Shown here one piece after another: positions 1 to 9,460 of a stretch of DNA of 36,347 nt. The position numbers were made by a program, and so were the translations under genes. Position 1 is the stretch's first letter, and the number at the start of each line of letters is the position of its first letter. Source of the DNA: an uncultured Collinsella sp. GTDB taxonomy: Bacteria; Actinomycetota; Coriobacteriia; Coriobacteriales; Coriobacteriaceae. The notes below the pieces were generated by a model, which was given only the letters and a program-made list of their open reading frames with translations, was not told where the DNA came from and ran no database searches. The stretch lies in contig CABRNM010000017.1 of NCBI GenBank assembly GCA_902472315.1, forward strand, positions 1 through 36,347, written 5' to 3'.

Positions 1-15
1 AGTTCCGCACGAACA

Positions 16-38
16 GGAGGCCACTTAATGTGGCCTCC
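16..38. terminator. Perfect hairpin near the window start
   Basis: A 9-bp perfect inverted repeat (16-24 with 30-38) encloses a 5-base loop TTAAT. No T-run follows on either strand, so it is only terminator-like. It probably ends the gene to the left of the window. The rest of 1-287 shows no convincing gene; a TATGAT at 163-168 could be a -10 element for rnj but has no good -35. Confidence 0.45.
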
Positions 39-287
39 GTCGTGAGCAGGACTGTAGAGCAGGAAACTTAGCCCGTGCCGGGGCCGCTGAGACCAGACCG
101 GCGGGATAGACCAGTTCAGATGGGGCTTTGATGCATGGGTGGTCTGTTGGTGGGCAAATGGGTATGATGCTGTAGTTACTACATCGACTCTGTGATGCAT
201 GTTTGTACGTTCCCGGCGGTCGGTTTGCCAGAAGCGCCCCGTCGGTTGTTCCAGACCCGTTTCGAAGAAAGGAAACCACACGAACCT

Positions 288-1958
288 ATGGCAGCTAAAA
301 AATCATCTCCCTTGAAGATCATTCCGCTCGGCGGCCTTGACGGCATCGGCAAGAACATGACGGTCTTCGAGTGCGGCGACGACATGGTGCTCGTCGACGC
401 CGGTCTCATGTTCCCCGACGACTCCCAGCCCGGTATCGACTTGGTACTTCCCGACTACACCTATGTCCTGGAGAACGAGGAGAAGCTCCGCGGCATCGTT
501 GTCACCCACGGCCACGAGGACCACACCGGTTCGCTTCCGTACCTGCTGCAGGACCTCAACAACAAGGTGCCCATCTTCTCGAGCAAGCTGACGCTCGGTT
601 TTATCGAGGGTAAGCTCTCCGAGTTCCGCATTCGCGCGCCCAAGTTCCGTGAGGTCAAGGGCGGCAGCCACGTCAATCTCGGTGGCATCTCGCTCGATTT
701 CTTCTCCATGACGCACTCCATTCCGGGCGCTTTGGGCGTATTCATTCGCACCAACCAGGGCACCGTTATGCACACGGGCGACTTTAAGCTCGACCAGACG
801 CCCATCGACGGCGTCACGCCTGACTATGCCGCCATCAGCCGCTTTGCCAAGCAGGGCATCGATCTGCTGCTTTCCGACTCCACCAACGCCACGGTTCCTG
901 GCTTTACCAAGTCCGAGGCCGAGGTCGGCCCCAACCTGCTGCACGCCATCAAGAACGCGCCGGGCCGCGTGTTCGTCGCGTCGTTCTCGAGCCACATCCA
1001 TCGCCTGCAGCAGATCTGCGATGCCGCCCGCAAGTGTGGCCGCAAGGTCGTCGTGACCGGACGTTCCATGCTCACCAACACCCGCGTGGCGCGTGAGCTT
1101 GGCTATCTCAACATCGACGATGCCGATATCATCGATGCCTTCGACATTGATAACCTGCCCGACGATAAGATCGTCGTCATGTGCACCGGTTCTCAGGGCG
1201 AGCCGCTGTCGGCCCTGTCCCGCATGGCCAACGGCGAGCACAAGACGCTCTCCATCCACGAGGGCGATACCGTCATCCTCTCGGCAACTCCCGTTCCCGG
1301 CAACGAGAAGGCCGTCCAGCAGGTCGTCAACAGCCTGGCCAAGCTTGGCTGCGACGTCTGGGATAAGTCCCGTGCCCTCGTTCATGTCTCGGGTCACGGC
1401 AGCCAGGAGGAGCTCAAGCTCATGATGGCCATGGCCAAGCCCACCTACTTTATGCCGGTTCACGGCGAGGCCGTTCACCTGCGCGCCCATGCCCAGCTCG
1501 CCCGCAAGATGGGTCTTAAGGACGATCACATCTTTATCCTCGACAATGGTGACACGCTCGAGATGCGCGGCGGTATCGTCAAACGCGGTGCGCCCGTCGA
1601 GTCCGGCGTCGTCTATGTCGACGGTCTGCGCATCGGCGATACCGACCCCATCGTCCTTCGCGATCGCCAAAAGCTCGCCAACGACGGTATGGTCACGGCT
1701 GTTGCCATCGTCTCTCTCAAGCACAAGAAGATCGAGGCTATCGAGTTCTCGGGCCGCGGTGTTTCGTTTGCCATCGACGACCAGTTCTCCGAGGATGCCT
1801 CCGCAGCCATCATGAAGACGATCGAGAAGGGCAAGTTTAGCTTTACCAGCAGCGGCTCCGATGCCATTCGCAAGGCCGTGCGCGATTCGCTCTCCAACTT
1901 TATCTGGAGCCGCACGCGCACCCGTCCGATGATCATCCCGGTCGTCATGGAGGTTTAG
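288..1958 (+). CDS. rnj: Ribonuclease J
   Basis: Metallo-beta-lactamase/beta-CASP ribonuclease with 5'-3' exo- and endonuclease activity, involved in mRNA decay and RNA maturation in the cytoplasm. The zinc motif HGHEDH is at residues 74-79, HTGDFKLD follows in the lactamase domain, and the beta-CASP and C-terminal parts are complete. The 556 residues match the family's usual length of about 555. I chose the ATG at 288 (MAAKKSS) although the frame is open back to a GTG at 192. AAAGGA at 268-273 is the best ribosome site but its 14-base spacing is long. The upstream 32 residues are not family-like. The stop is one base before the ftsK start, so the two are co-transcribed. Identification is firm; only the start is debatable. 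Confidence 0.95.
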   Translation: MAAKKSSPLKIIPLGGLDGIGKNMTVFECGDDMVLVDAGLMFPDDSQPGIDLVLPDYTYVLENEEKLRGIVVTHGHEDHTGSLPYLLQDLNNKVPIFSSKLTLGFIEGKLSEFRIRAPKFREVKGGSHVNLGGISLDFFSMTHSIPGALGVFIRTNQGTVMHTGDFKLDQTPIDGVTPDYAAISRFAKQGIDLLLSDSTNATVPGFTKSEAEVGPNLLHAIKNAPGRVFVASFSSHIHRLQQICDAARKCGRKVVVTGRSMLTNTRVARELGYLNIDDADIIDAFDIDNLPDDKIVVMCTGSQGEPLSALSRMANGEHKTLSIHEGDTVILSATPVPGNEKAVQQVVNSLAKLGCDVWDKSRALVHVSGHGSQEELKLMMAMAKPTYFMPVHGEAVHLRAHAQLARKMGLKDDHIFILDNGDTLEMRGGIVKRGAPVESGVVYVDGLRIGDTDPIVLRDRQKLANDGMVTAVAIVSLKHKKIEAIEFSGRGVSFAIDDQFSEDASAAIMKTIEKGKFSFTSSGSDAIRKAVRDSLSNFIWSRTRTRPMIIPVVMEV

Positions 1959-1959
1959 T

Positions 1960-4737
1960 TTGGCGCGCGGATCTGCACAAAACGCCAAAGGCAATAAGGC
2001 CAGCAACCAACCGGCATCTGCTAAGGGTGCCGGTTCCCATCTTCGTGCCAATAAGGGCCACGAGTCCGAGTTTGATGAGTTCGATCCCCTGGTCGAGCCT
2101 TCGGCTAATCGCGATATCGCCGGCGTGGTCATTGCCGTTTTGGCGATTGCGTCCTTCATTGCCGTGATTTCTCCGGCAACGGCACCCGTGACAGCTGCGG
2201 TTGCCGGTTTCTATCACCTCGGCTTTGGCCTGGGCGCCTACGTGCTGCCGATCGTCATCTTGCTGTTTGCCGCCACGCTCTTTTTGGGTGAGGACTCGCC
2301 GCTCAACATTCGCTCGGTCGCGGGCGGTGCCGTGGTCTTTGTGGCCATTGTTTCTATCCTGTCGCTGATGGTGCCGGGCACGAGCGATTCGTGCGACCTC
2401 ATGTTTGCGCCGCAGAACCTTTCCGCCTCGGGCGGCTACATTGGCGCCTTTATCGCAAGTGCCTTGCAAAACGCCCTGGGTAAACCTATTGCTATGGTTG
2501 TCTTGCTGGGCCTTGTCGTCGTTGGCCTGGTCATCATCGGCTTTTCGGTGGGTGGCGTTTTGCGCTCCGCACGTGATCGCGCTGCCGATTTTGCCGAGCG
2601 CCGTCGTGCCGATGTCAACGCGAGCCCGTGGGGCGATGAAGAGGCCCTGTCGGTTCCCGGCGTTGCCCGTCCGCACCTGAGCATTCTGCGCCAGAAGGGG
2701 ACTGACGCCGCGGTGACCACGTTCATGGGTGGCGATGCCGACCCGGTTTTGGATGACGACGAGGACGATGACCCGTTTGTCGACGTGTCCGAGGCCGTGG
2801 AGGCCGAGCGCGCCAAGACCACGCTGCTGCCGCGCCGCCATACCAAGAAGGGCAAGGCCACACCCAAGCTCAACACGAGCGAGCCCGACCCGTCTTGGTC
2901 CGATAGCGAAATCGAACTCACTGAGGGCGATGACGAGGACGACGAGACTCCGCTCGAGACCGCCAAGACCACCTTGCTGCCGCGTCGCCGCACCAAGGCA
3001 GGACAGGTCACCGGACAGTTTTCGATGGAAGACGACCCGGACAAGGCTGACGAGTCAGAGCCGCCATTTGCCGTGAATCCCGTTTCGGCAGCTCCGCAGA
3101 TCCCTGACTTCCTAAAGCATCCCAAGGTTTCCGATGCCTCCTCTACGGCTTCCGCAGCTCCTGTTGCAGCCGGTGATGGGGGAGCGGACGGTACCGTTGC
3201 CGATGCCGAGGGCGAACAAGAGGACGGCCTCAAGCTTCCGCCGCTCGAAATCCTGCACGCCAATCCGCAGTCGGCGTCCTCCGCGTCTTCTGACAAGGAG
3301 CTGGAACAGACTGCCGAGTCGTTGCAGTCCACCTTGCTTGAGTTTGGCCGTAGCGCCCGCGTTGTCGGCTGGATTGCCGGTCCCACGGTCACGACCTTTA
3401 AGCTGCAGCCCGGTGAGGGCGAGCGCGTGAGCAAGATCTCGAGCCTCGAGGACGATATCGCGCTTTCGCTTGCCGCCCAGTCGGTGCGCATTTTTGCGCC
3501 GATTCCCGGCACCTCGCTTGTGGGTATCGAGATCCCCAATCGCAAGCGTCAGAACGTCAACCTGGGCGACGTGCTTCCCTATGTGAAGGGCGGTCCGCTC
3601 GAGCTTGCCATCGGTCGCGATGCCGAGGGCACGCCGGTTGTCGCCGACCTCGCCAAGATGCCCCACCTGCTTATCGCCGGTACCACCGGTTCCGGTAAGT
3701 CGGTCATGATCAACTCCATCATCACGACCTTGCTCATGCGCGCCCTTCCCGAGGACGTTCGCCTGATCATGGTCGACCCCAAACGCGTCGAGCTTGCAGG
3801 CTATAACGGTCTGCCGCATCTCTATGTGCCCGTGGTGACCGAGCCCAAGCAGGCTGCCAGTGCGCTGCAGTGGGCCGTGTCCGAGATGGAGCGTCGCCTG
3901 AAGGTCTTCGAGCGCCTCAACGTTCGCAAGATCTCGACCTATAACGAAAAGCAGGCCGCCGGCGAGTTTGAGCATTACGATAACCCGCCGCAAAAGATGC
4001 CCTATCTGGTCATCATCATCGACGAGCTTTCGGACCTGATGATGGTCGCCGGCAAGGATGTCGAGGCCTCGATCGTCCGTATCGCCCAGCTGGGTCGTGC
4101 CGCCGGTATTCACCTTATCGTGGCTACGCAGCGCCCCAGCTCCAATGTGGTGACGGGCCTTATCAAGGCCAACATCACCAACCGTATCGCCTTTAACGTG
4201 GCTACGGGTATCGATTCCCGCGTCATCATCGATCAGATGGGCGCCGAAAAGCTCACCGGTTTAGGCGACATGCTGTTCTCCAAGGTCGACTGGGGCAAAC
4301 CCCGCCGTATCCAGGGCTGTTTTGTCTCGGACGACGAGATCAACGAGATCGTCGAGTTCGTTAAGTCGCAAAGCGAGCCCGACTACCACGAGGAGATCCT
4401 GTCTGCCGTGGCGCCCGCTTCCATGTCCATGGCTGGTGGCGGCGGCATTGTTCGCACGGGTGTTGCCGAGCCGCAGGATGACGACCCGCTTATCTGGGAG
4501 GCCGCCCATATTGTGGTGGAATCGCAGCTGGGCTCCACATCTGGGCTGCAACGCCGCCTCAAGGTTGGCTATGCGCGCGCCGGGCGTATTATGGACATGC
4601 TGGAAGAAAAGGGTGTCGTCGGCCCGCCCGATGGTTCTAAGCCGCGCGAGGTCCTGCTGGACGAGGAGGGGCTTGCCGCGCTGGAGTCTGTCGACGCCGA
4701 GATGGCACGTGAAGATCGTGAGTTTGGAGGATTCTGA
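1960..4737 (+). CDS. ftsK: FtsK/SpoIIIE DNA translocase
   Basis: Septal DNA pump that clears chromosomal DNA during division. Four hydrophobic segments (about 52-73, 88-110, 117-138, 176-199) anchor the N-terminus. A long acidic linker follows, then the RecA-like motor with Walker A GTTGSGKS at 574-581 and Walker B VIIIDE ending at D688-E689. The winged-helix gamma domain is at about 840-915. The start is TTG: GGAGG at 1949-1953, inside the end of rnj, lies 6 bases before it. The linker holds a duplicated basic motif, AKTTLLPRR, at residues 285-293 and 335-343. The stop TGA overlaps the next ATG by one base. At 925 residues it is within the family range. Confidence 0.96.
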   Translation: MARGSAQNAKGNKASNQPASAKGAGSHLRANKGHESEFDEFDPLVEPSANRDIAGVVIAVLAIASFIAVISPATAPVTAAVAGFYHLGFGLGAYVLPIVILLFAATLFLGEDSPLNIRSVAGGAVVFVAIVSILSLMVPGTSDSCDLMFAPQNLSASGGYIGAFIASALQNALGKPIAMVVLLGLVVVGLVIIGFSVGGVLRSARDRAADFAERRRADVNASPWGDEEALSVPGVARPHLSILRQKGTDAAVTTFMGGDADPVLDDDEDDDPFVDVSEAVEAERAKTTLLPRRHTKKGKATPKLNTSEPDPSWSDSEIELTEGDDEDDETPLETAKTTLLPRRRTKAGQVTGQFSMEDDPDKADESEPPFAVNPVSAAPQIPDFLKHPKVSDASSTASAAPVAAGDGGADGTVADAEGEQEDGLKLPPLEILHANPQSASSASSDKELEQTAESLQSTLLEFGRSARVVGWIAGPTVTTFKLQPGEGERVSKISSLEDDIALSLAAQSVRIFAPIPGTSLVGIEIPNRKRQNVNLGDVLPYVKGGPLELAIGRDAEGTPVVADLAKMPHLLIAGTTGSGKSVMINSIITTLLMRALPEDVRLIMVDPKRVELAGYNGLPHLYVPVVTEPKQAASALQWAVSEMERRLKVFERLNVRKISTYNEKQAAGEFEHYDNPPQKMPYLVIIIDELSDLMMVAGKDVEASIVRIAQLGRAAGIHLIVATQRPSSNVVTGLIKANITNRIAFNVATGIDSRVIIDQMGAEKLTGLGDMLFSKVDWGKPRRIQGCFVSDDEINEIVEFVKSQSEPDYHEEILSAVAPASMSMAGGGGIVRTGVAEPQDDDPLIWEAAHIVVESQLGSTSGLQRRLKVGYARAGRIMDMLEEKGVVGPPDGSKPREVLLDEEGLAALESVDAEMAREDREFGGF

Positions 4738-6251
4738 TGGCTGCACGCTTTGGTGACATGCTGCTCGAGCAGCGTCGCCGGATGGGCCTTTCCATCCAGC
4801 AGGTCGCCAACACCATCAAAATCAGGCCGCAGATCATCGAGTTTTTCGAGACCGGTAACTTTGCATCGATGCCCCCGCGCGGCTATGCGCAGGGCATGAT
4901 TTCGAGCTATGCTCGCTTTTTGGGGCTTAACCCGCGCGAGGTCGTCAACGCTTATTTTGATGACCTCATGGCATATGAACGCGAGACCTCGCAGCAGGGC
5001 GGTCGTTTTCAGGATGCTGCCGGCTACGTTAACTCGCGTTCGTCGGTCGATAACGGACGCTTTCTGATGGTTCAGGGTGGTCGCTCGACGCGGTACGGCC
5101 AGCGCCCTCCGCAGGCGGGCTATATCACCGAGACGGGCTCCAGCGAGGAGATTCGTTCTCAGCGAGATCGCTTTCGCAGTACGCCCATGCCGGATGACCG
5201 TGCGCTTCCCGCCGCTCGCGGGTTGAGTCGCGATCCCCGCGCCGGTTACGGCGACGGTGGCTACTCCGGTCGTGGTTATCGCGGAGTTTCTGCCGGGCGT
5301 TCCCACGGTGGATATGCCGACGCCGATACCACGCAGGTGACGCCGCGCCTCCGTTCGCAATCGCAGTCTTACGGGCAGCGCTCTTCGGCGCCTCGCTCTG
5401 ACCAGCGTGGCTATCAGAACCGTGGTGAGCTTGCGCCGCGTTCGGGCCAGCGCGGCTCGCAGAGCCAAGGCGGCTATCGTGGTCGTCCCGATAGCGGTCG
5501 CGGCCGTATGCCGCAGGGGAATGGCCGTGGCGGCTCCAGTCGCGCACGCAGCGGCGGGCGCGACTCCCAGAACAACGGACTCGATCCGCGTGTCGTTTAC
5601 GCTGGCATCGGTGCTGTTGCGCTGCTGCTGATTTTGCTCATCGTGGTTCTCTTGCGTGGCTGCGGCTCTTCTGCACCCGAGTCGACGCCCGAGACGCCCG
5701 CGGCCACCAAGACGACGACCAAGAAGTCTTCCAAGAAGACCGAATCTGTTGACGAGGATGAAGGCACCGACGAGGCGACGGATTCTGCCGATTCCGATGC
5801 CGCCAAGGCGAACGCGAAAAAGAAAGAGGACGAGGTCATCAAGGTCAAGGTCTCCGTTGCCAAGGGCAAGACCGCCTGGATCGAGGTTAAGGTCGACGGT
5901 AAATCGGTCTTTGGCGCCCAGGCAACCGGTCCCTTTGAGCAGGAGTACACGCCCGAGTCCTCGATCGAGATCACCACGTCCAAGCCCTCCGATGTTACGG
6001 TTACCAAGAACGGTGAAAAGGTTCGCTACGACACCAAGACATCGGGCGTGGCGCGCGTGACCATTACCGTTCCCAAGAAGGAGACCACTGACTCCGAAGA
6101 CGGCGAGAGTGCCGACGGCACCGATACTGCAGACGGCACCGACGCCCAGTCTACCGACGGCACCGACCCTCAGTCTACCGACGGTACCGACACGGCATCC
6201 GACGGCCAGACAGCGAACGATTCAGATGGCTATTCGTACGACAGCTACTAA
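4737..6251 (+). CDS. rodZ: RodZ-like membrane protein with N-terminal helix-turn-helix
   Basis: Probable cytoskeletal or shape protein of the RodZ/YmfM type. Residues 1-75 form an HTH_25-like domain (FGDMLLEQRRRMGLSIQQVA onwards). Residues about 110-280 are an unusually long Arg/Gly/Ser/Gln-rich, probably disordered stretch. A single TM segment lies at 286-308, with basic residues before it and Arg-Gly-Cys-Gly after. A Lys/Thr/Glu region leads to a DUF4115-like beta domain at about 365-450, outside the membrane. The last 50 residues are DGTD/STDGTD repeats. GGAGG at 4726-4730 supports the ATG at 4737, which overlaps the ftsK stop. In Bacillus the rodZ-like gene ymfM also precedes pgsA. The role is inferred from architecture. 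Confidence 0.82.
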   Translation: MAARFGDMLLEQRRRMGLSIQQVANTIKIRPQIIEFFETGNFASMPPRGYAQGMISSYARFLGLNPREVVNAYFDDLMAYERETSQQGGRFQDAAGYVNSRSSVDNGRFLMVQGGRSTRYGQRPPQAGYITETGSSEEIRSQRDRFRSTPMPDDRALPAARGLSRDPRAGYGDGGYSGRGYRGVSAGRSHGGYADADTTQVTPRLRSQSQSYGQRSSAPRSDQRGYQNRGELAPRSGQRGSQSQGGYRGRPDSGRGRMPQGNGRGGSSRARSGGRDSQNNGLDPRVVYAGIGAVALLLILLIVVLLRGCGSSAPESTPETPAATKTTTKKSSKKTESVDEDEGTDEATDSADSDAAKANAKKKEDEVIKVKVSVAKGKTAWIEVKVDGKSVFGAQATGPFEQEYTPESSIEITTSKPSDVTVTKNGEKVRYDTKTSGVARVTITVPKKETTDSEDGESADGTDTADGTDAQSTDGTDPQSTDGTDTASDGQTANDSDGYSYDSY

Positions 6252-6277
6252 GGCTCCCCGTACCGAAAGGAAGAACC

Positions 6278-6775
6278 ATGGCTAAAGATTCCAGCTTCGA
6301 CGTTGTGTCCGAGGTCAATATGCAGGAGGTCGATAACGCCTTCCAGCAGACCACCCGAGAGATCTCTCAGCGCTATGACCTTAAGGACTCCGGCGCCACC
6401 ATCGAGCTTTCGAAGGGCGACAAGCTCTTTACGATCAATGCCCCGGCCGATTTTGTCTCCAAGCAGATTATTGACGTGCTGAGCTCTAAGCTCATCAAGC
6501 GCGGCATCGACCTTAAGGCTGTCTCTTGGGACGCGCCGCAGGCGGCTTCGGGCGGTACCGTGCGCGTGCTCGGCCATATCGTCGAGGGCATCGACCAGGC
6601 GACCGCCAAGAAGATCAATAAGGACATCAAGGATCAAAAGCTCAAGGTCAAGGTGACCATCGAGGCCGATAAACTGCGCGTTACCTCGGCCTCGAAGGAT
6701 GCGCTTCAGACGGTGATCCAGTTCCTGCGCGACCAGGACTACGGCCAGCCGCTGCAGTTTACCAACTACCGCTAA
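6278..6775 (+). CDS. yajQ: YajQ family nucleotide-binding protein
   Basis: Small cytoplasmic protein of the YajQ/UPF0234 family; some members bind cyclic di-GMP and act as effectors. The start SSFDVVSEVNMQEVDNAFQQ and the repeated alpha-beta halves are typical, and 165 residues is the normal length. GAAAGGAAG at 6265-6273 sits just before the ATG. It follows the RodZ-like gene by 26 bases and precedes rimO by 26 bases, so it reads as part of one transcript. Whether this organism uses cyclic di-GMP cannot be judged from the window, so the ligand is open. Confidence 0.92.
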   Translation: MAKDSSFDVVSEVNMQEVDNAFQQTTREISQRYDLKDSGATIELSKGDKLFTINAPADFVSKQIIDVLSSKLIKRGIDLKAVSWDAPQAASGGTVRVLGHIVEGIDQATAKKINKDIKDQKLKVKVTIEADKLRVTSASKDALQTVIQFLRDQDYGQPLQFTNYR

Positions 6776-6801
6776 CTTACTCGAAAGGACCGCTCTCCAA
6801 C

Positions 6802-8151
6802 ATGGATACTCCGTTGGGCTCCGTACTCTACATCACGCTTGGCTGTGCCAAGAACGAGGTCGATACCGACCGCATGCGTTCTCTTTTGACCGCTGCGGGC
6901 TACGAAGAGGCATTCGAACCGCAGGATGCCGATATCGCTATCGTCAACACCTGCTCGTTTCTCGCCTCGGCGACGTCCGAGAGCATCGAGACCACGCTCG
7001 AGCTCGCTAACGAGGTGCAGGACGGCGTTCGCGCCTGCCCCATCGTCATGTGCGGTTGCGTGCCGTCTCGTTACGGCGATGACCTGCCCGACGAGCTTCC
7101 CGAGGTCGCGGCCTTTGTGAAGGCCGATGAGGAAGACGGTATCGTCTCAGTCATCGATGACGTTCTTGGCGTGGAGCGCGAGATCGCGGCCTATATCCCG
7201 CAGGTCAAGCGTACTGTCGAGGGTGCCGTTGCCTACGTCAAGATTTCCGATGGCTGCAATCGTTTTTGCAGCTTCTGCATGATCCCCTACATTCGCGGTC
7301 GCTATCATTCGCGCAATGCTGAGAGCATTATCTCCGAGGTGCGCGACCTGGTTGCCGGCGGTGTGCGCGAGATCGTGCTGATCGGCCAGGACACGGGCAT
7401 TTGGGGCACCGACTTTGCCGACGAGGACTTCGCCGAGGGCTCGCCGCGCAATCTGGCGCAGCTGCTGCGTGCCGTCGCCGAGGCTGTGCGCCCGCATAAC
7501 GTCTGGGTCCGCGTGCTCTATCTGCAGCCCGAGGGCATGACCGACGAGCTTATCGAGACGATTCGCGATACGCCCGAGGTGCTGCCCTATATCGATATCC
7601 CCGTACAGCACTGCGATGCGCGCATCCTCAAGGCCATGCGTCGCTCCGGTTCGCGCCAGGAGCTCGAGGATCTGTTCCGCGACCTTCGCGAGCGCATCCC
7701 CGGTATTGTGATTCGCTCCACGGCCATGGTTGGCTTCCCGACCGAGACCGACGACGAGTTTCGCGATCTTATCGACTTTATGGACACCGTCGGCTTTGAC
7801 TACACGAGCGTTTTCGCCTACTCGCGTGAGGAGGGCAGCCTGGCCGCCAAGATGGAGGGCCAGGTCGATGAGGAGGTCAAGCTCGAGCGTGCCCAGGAGG
7901 CCATGGATCTGGCCGAGTCGCTCGGTTTTGCCGCCACGGCGGCCCATGTGGGCGAGCGCGCCCAGGTGATCGTCGATGGCATCGAAGAGACTGAGGACGG
8001 CGCCGAGCTGATCGGTCACGCCTGGTTCCAGGCGCCCGATTCCGATGGCGCGGTGCATCTGGACGCCAGCGAGGCGTCCGTGGGCGATATTCTGACCGTC
8101 GAGTTTACCGATAGCTTCTGCTATGAGCTTATCGGTCATGTTGTGGAGTAG
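6802..8151 (+). CDS. rimO: Ribosomal protein S12 methylthiotransferase RimO
   Basis: Radical SAM enzyme that methylthiolates an aspartate of ribosomal protein uS12. The N-terminal UPF0004 domain has its cluster cysteines (LGCAKNEVD, C15; VNTCSF; MCGCVPSRY). The radical SAM CxxxCxxC is C152, C156 and C159 in GCNRFCSFCMIPYIRGR. A TRAM domain ends the protein. GCAKNEVDTDRM and the CMIPYIRGRYHSR context separate it from MiaB, which is encoded separately at 14806. GAAAGGA at 6783-6789 precedes the ATG. At 449 residues it is full length. Its stop is 9 bases before the pgsA start. Confidence 0.95.
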   Translation: MDTPLGSVLYITLGCAKNEVDTDRMRSLLTAAGYEEAFEPQDADIAIVNTCSFLASATSESIETTLELANEVQDGVRACPIVMCGCVPSRYGDDLPDELPEVAAFVKADEEDGIVSVIDDVLGVEREIAAYIPQVKRTVEGAVAYVKISDGCNRFCSFCMIPYIRGRYHSRNAESIISEVRDLVAGGVREIVLIGQDTGIWGTDFADEDFAEGSPRNLAQLLRAVAEAVRPHNVWVRVLYLQPEGMTDELIETIRDTPEVLPYIDIPVQHCDARILKAMRRSGSRQELEDLFRDLRERIPGIVIRSTAMVGFPTETDDEFRDLIDFMDTVGFDYTSVFAYSREEGSLAAKMEGQVDEEVKLERAQEAMDLAESLGFAATAAHVGERAQVIVDGIEETEDGAELIGHAWFQAPDSDGAVHLDASEASVGDILTVEFTDSFCYELIGHVVE

Positions 8152-8160
8152 GAGAGCGTC

Positions 8161-8799
8161 GTGGCAAACGAGAGCAATAAGGAACTGACGAGTGTTTGGA
8201 CGCCCGCCAACATCGTGACGTGCGTTCGCATCGCCTTTATCCCGGTGTTCATGATCGTCTCGGCCCTGTCTCACGCGAGCGTTGCCGGTACGGACTGGAG
8301 CACCTTCGACGGCCCGCTCGCCGCCGCTGCCTTCATTCTATATGTGATCCTGTCGTGCACCGATAAGGTCGACGGCTATCTGGCGCGCTCGCGCAACGAG
8401 ATCACCGATTTTGGCAAGTTCTTGGACCCCATCGCCGATAAGCTGCTCGTGTTTTCGGCCCTGCTGCTGTTCCTTGATTTTGGCGCGGTGACCGTGTGGT
8501 CCGTGTTCATCATTCTGTTCCGTGAGCTGCTGGTGAGCGCCCTTCGCATGGTCGCGAGTGCTGCCGGTGTAGTCGTTGCCGCCGATAAGCTCGGCAAGTA
8601 CAAGACGGCGACCACGATGGTCTCTATCTGCGGCTATCTGTGCGTCTTTGCGATGGCCGGCCTTCAGCTGGGGCCGGTGTCGCTGCTGCTCGGTGTCTAT
8701 TCGGTGTCGCGCTTCCTGTACGTCATCGCCGTGATTTTGACCATTGTCTCGGGTGCCCAGTACTTCTGGAACTGCCGTAAGATCGTCTTTTCGGTCTAG
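8161..8799 (+). CDS. pgsA: CDP-diacylglycerol-glycerol-3-phosphate 3-phosphatidyltransferase
   Basis: Integral membrane CDP-alcohol phosphatidyltransferase making phosphatidylglycerol phosphate, the precursor of phosphatidylglycerol. The family signature is intact: D68, D71, G72, A75, R76, G85, D89 and D93. Several hydrophobic segments follow. The start is GTG at 8161, with AGGAGA at 8150-8155 overlapping the rimO stop. At 212 residues it is slightly longer than Bacillus PgsA because of a loop (SHASVAGTDWSTFDG) after the first membrane segment. It lies between rimO and cinA as in many Gram-positive genomes. A second CDP-alcohol transferase is at 29225-29929. Confidence 0.92.
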   Translation: MANESNKELTSVWTPANIVTCVRIAFIPVFMIVSALSHASVAGTDWSTFDGPLAAAAFILYVILSCTDKVDGYLARSRNEITDFGKFLDPIADKLLVFSALLLFLDFGAVTVWSVFIILFRELLVSALRMVASAAGVVVAADKLGKYKTATTMVSICGYLCVFAMAGLQLGPVSLLLGVYSVSRFLYVIAVILTIVSGAQYFWNCRKIVFSV

Positions 8800-8805
8800 G
8801 TCCTG

Positions 8806-9342
8806 GTGGATATGACGGAGTCTTATTTGCAGATCGCCGCAAACAACGAGGAGTTGGCGCGCGATATTGTCGAGCACGCGAGTGCCCATGGTGTGACGGT
8901 GTCGACGGCGGAGTCGCTGACGGCGGGCATGATCGCCTCGACGATTGCCGATATCCCGGGTGCCTCGGCGGTGCTTCGTGGAGGTGCGGTGACCTACTGC
9001 GATGAGATCAAACATCGCGTGCTTGGCGTCGAGCAGGAAACGCTCGATCGGTTTAGCGCAGTGTCGCACCAGACGGCGCGTGAGATGGCCGCGGGCTCGC
9101 TGGACCTTTATCAGAGCGATATAGCCGTAAGCGCAACGGGCTATGCTGGGCCCGGTGGCGGCACCGAGCAAGACCCCGCCGGTACGTTCTATATTGGCTG
9201 GGCGTATCGCGCGGCCGATGGGGGAGCGCCGGTTGTCGAGTCTGCGCGCTGTCATTACGAGGGCGATCGGTCGTGCGTTCGTGCCCATGCGGTCGCGGAG
9301 GCCTTGGAGCGCATTGTCCGCGTGCTCAATTCTATGGAATAG
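8806..9342 (+). CDS. cinA: CinA C-terminal domain protein (NMN amidohydrolase type)
   Basis: Stand-alone CinA C-terminal domain, the PncC family that deamidates nicotinamide mononucleotide in NAD recycling. Visible motifs are STAESLTAGMIAS, GGAVTYCDEIKH, and SATGYAGPGGGTEQDPAGTF. The 178 residues are close to the 160-170 of stand-alone PncC; the N-terminal MoCF-like domain of two-domain CinA is absent. I use the GTG at 8806, six bases after the pgsA stop; an in-frame ATG at 8812 is an alternative, and no clear ribosome site decides between them. It precedes recA as in many Firmicutes, but a hairpin separates the two. Confidence 0.88.
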   Translation: MDMTESYLQIAANNEELARDIVEHASAHGVTVSTAESLTAGMIASTIADIPGASAVLRGGAVTYCDEIKHRVLGVEQETLDRFSAVSHQTAREMAAGSLDLYQSDIAVSATGYAGPGGGTEQDPAGTFYIGWAYRAADGGAPVVESARCHYEGDRSCVRAHAVAEALERIVRVLNSME

Positions 9343-9349
9343 ACGTGGT

Positions 9350-9373
9350 TTAAGGGGCCTTAGGGCCCCTTAA
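9350..9373 (+). terminator. Probable terminator after cinA
   Basis: A perfect 10-bp stem (9350-9359 with 9364-9373) with loop TTAG starts 8 bases after the cinA stop. It is followed only by TTGTGG, so the T-tract is weak. It separates the rnj-cinA transcript from the SOS-regulated recA promoter. Confidence 0.65.
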
Positions 9374-9460
9374 TTGTGGAGATAGGGACCTTTGACGGTA
9401 TTAGTGTTTGCGCTGGTATAAGGCCTAAATTTATTTGAGCACCTCTATTTGTGGTTGGCG

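Noticed and set aside
303..2159. A long open frame on the - strand over rnj (618 codons)
   Set aside because: Antisense shadow caused by high-GC codon bias; no family-like sequence, and rnj on the other strand is certain.
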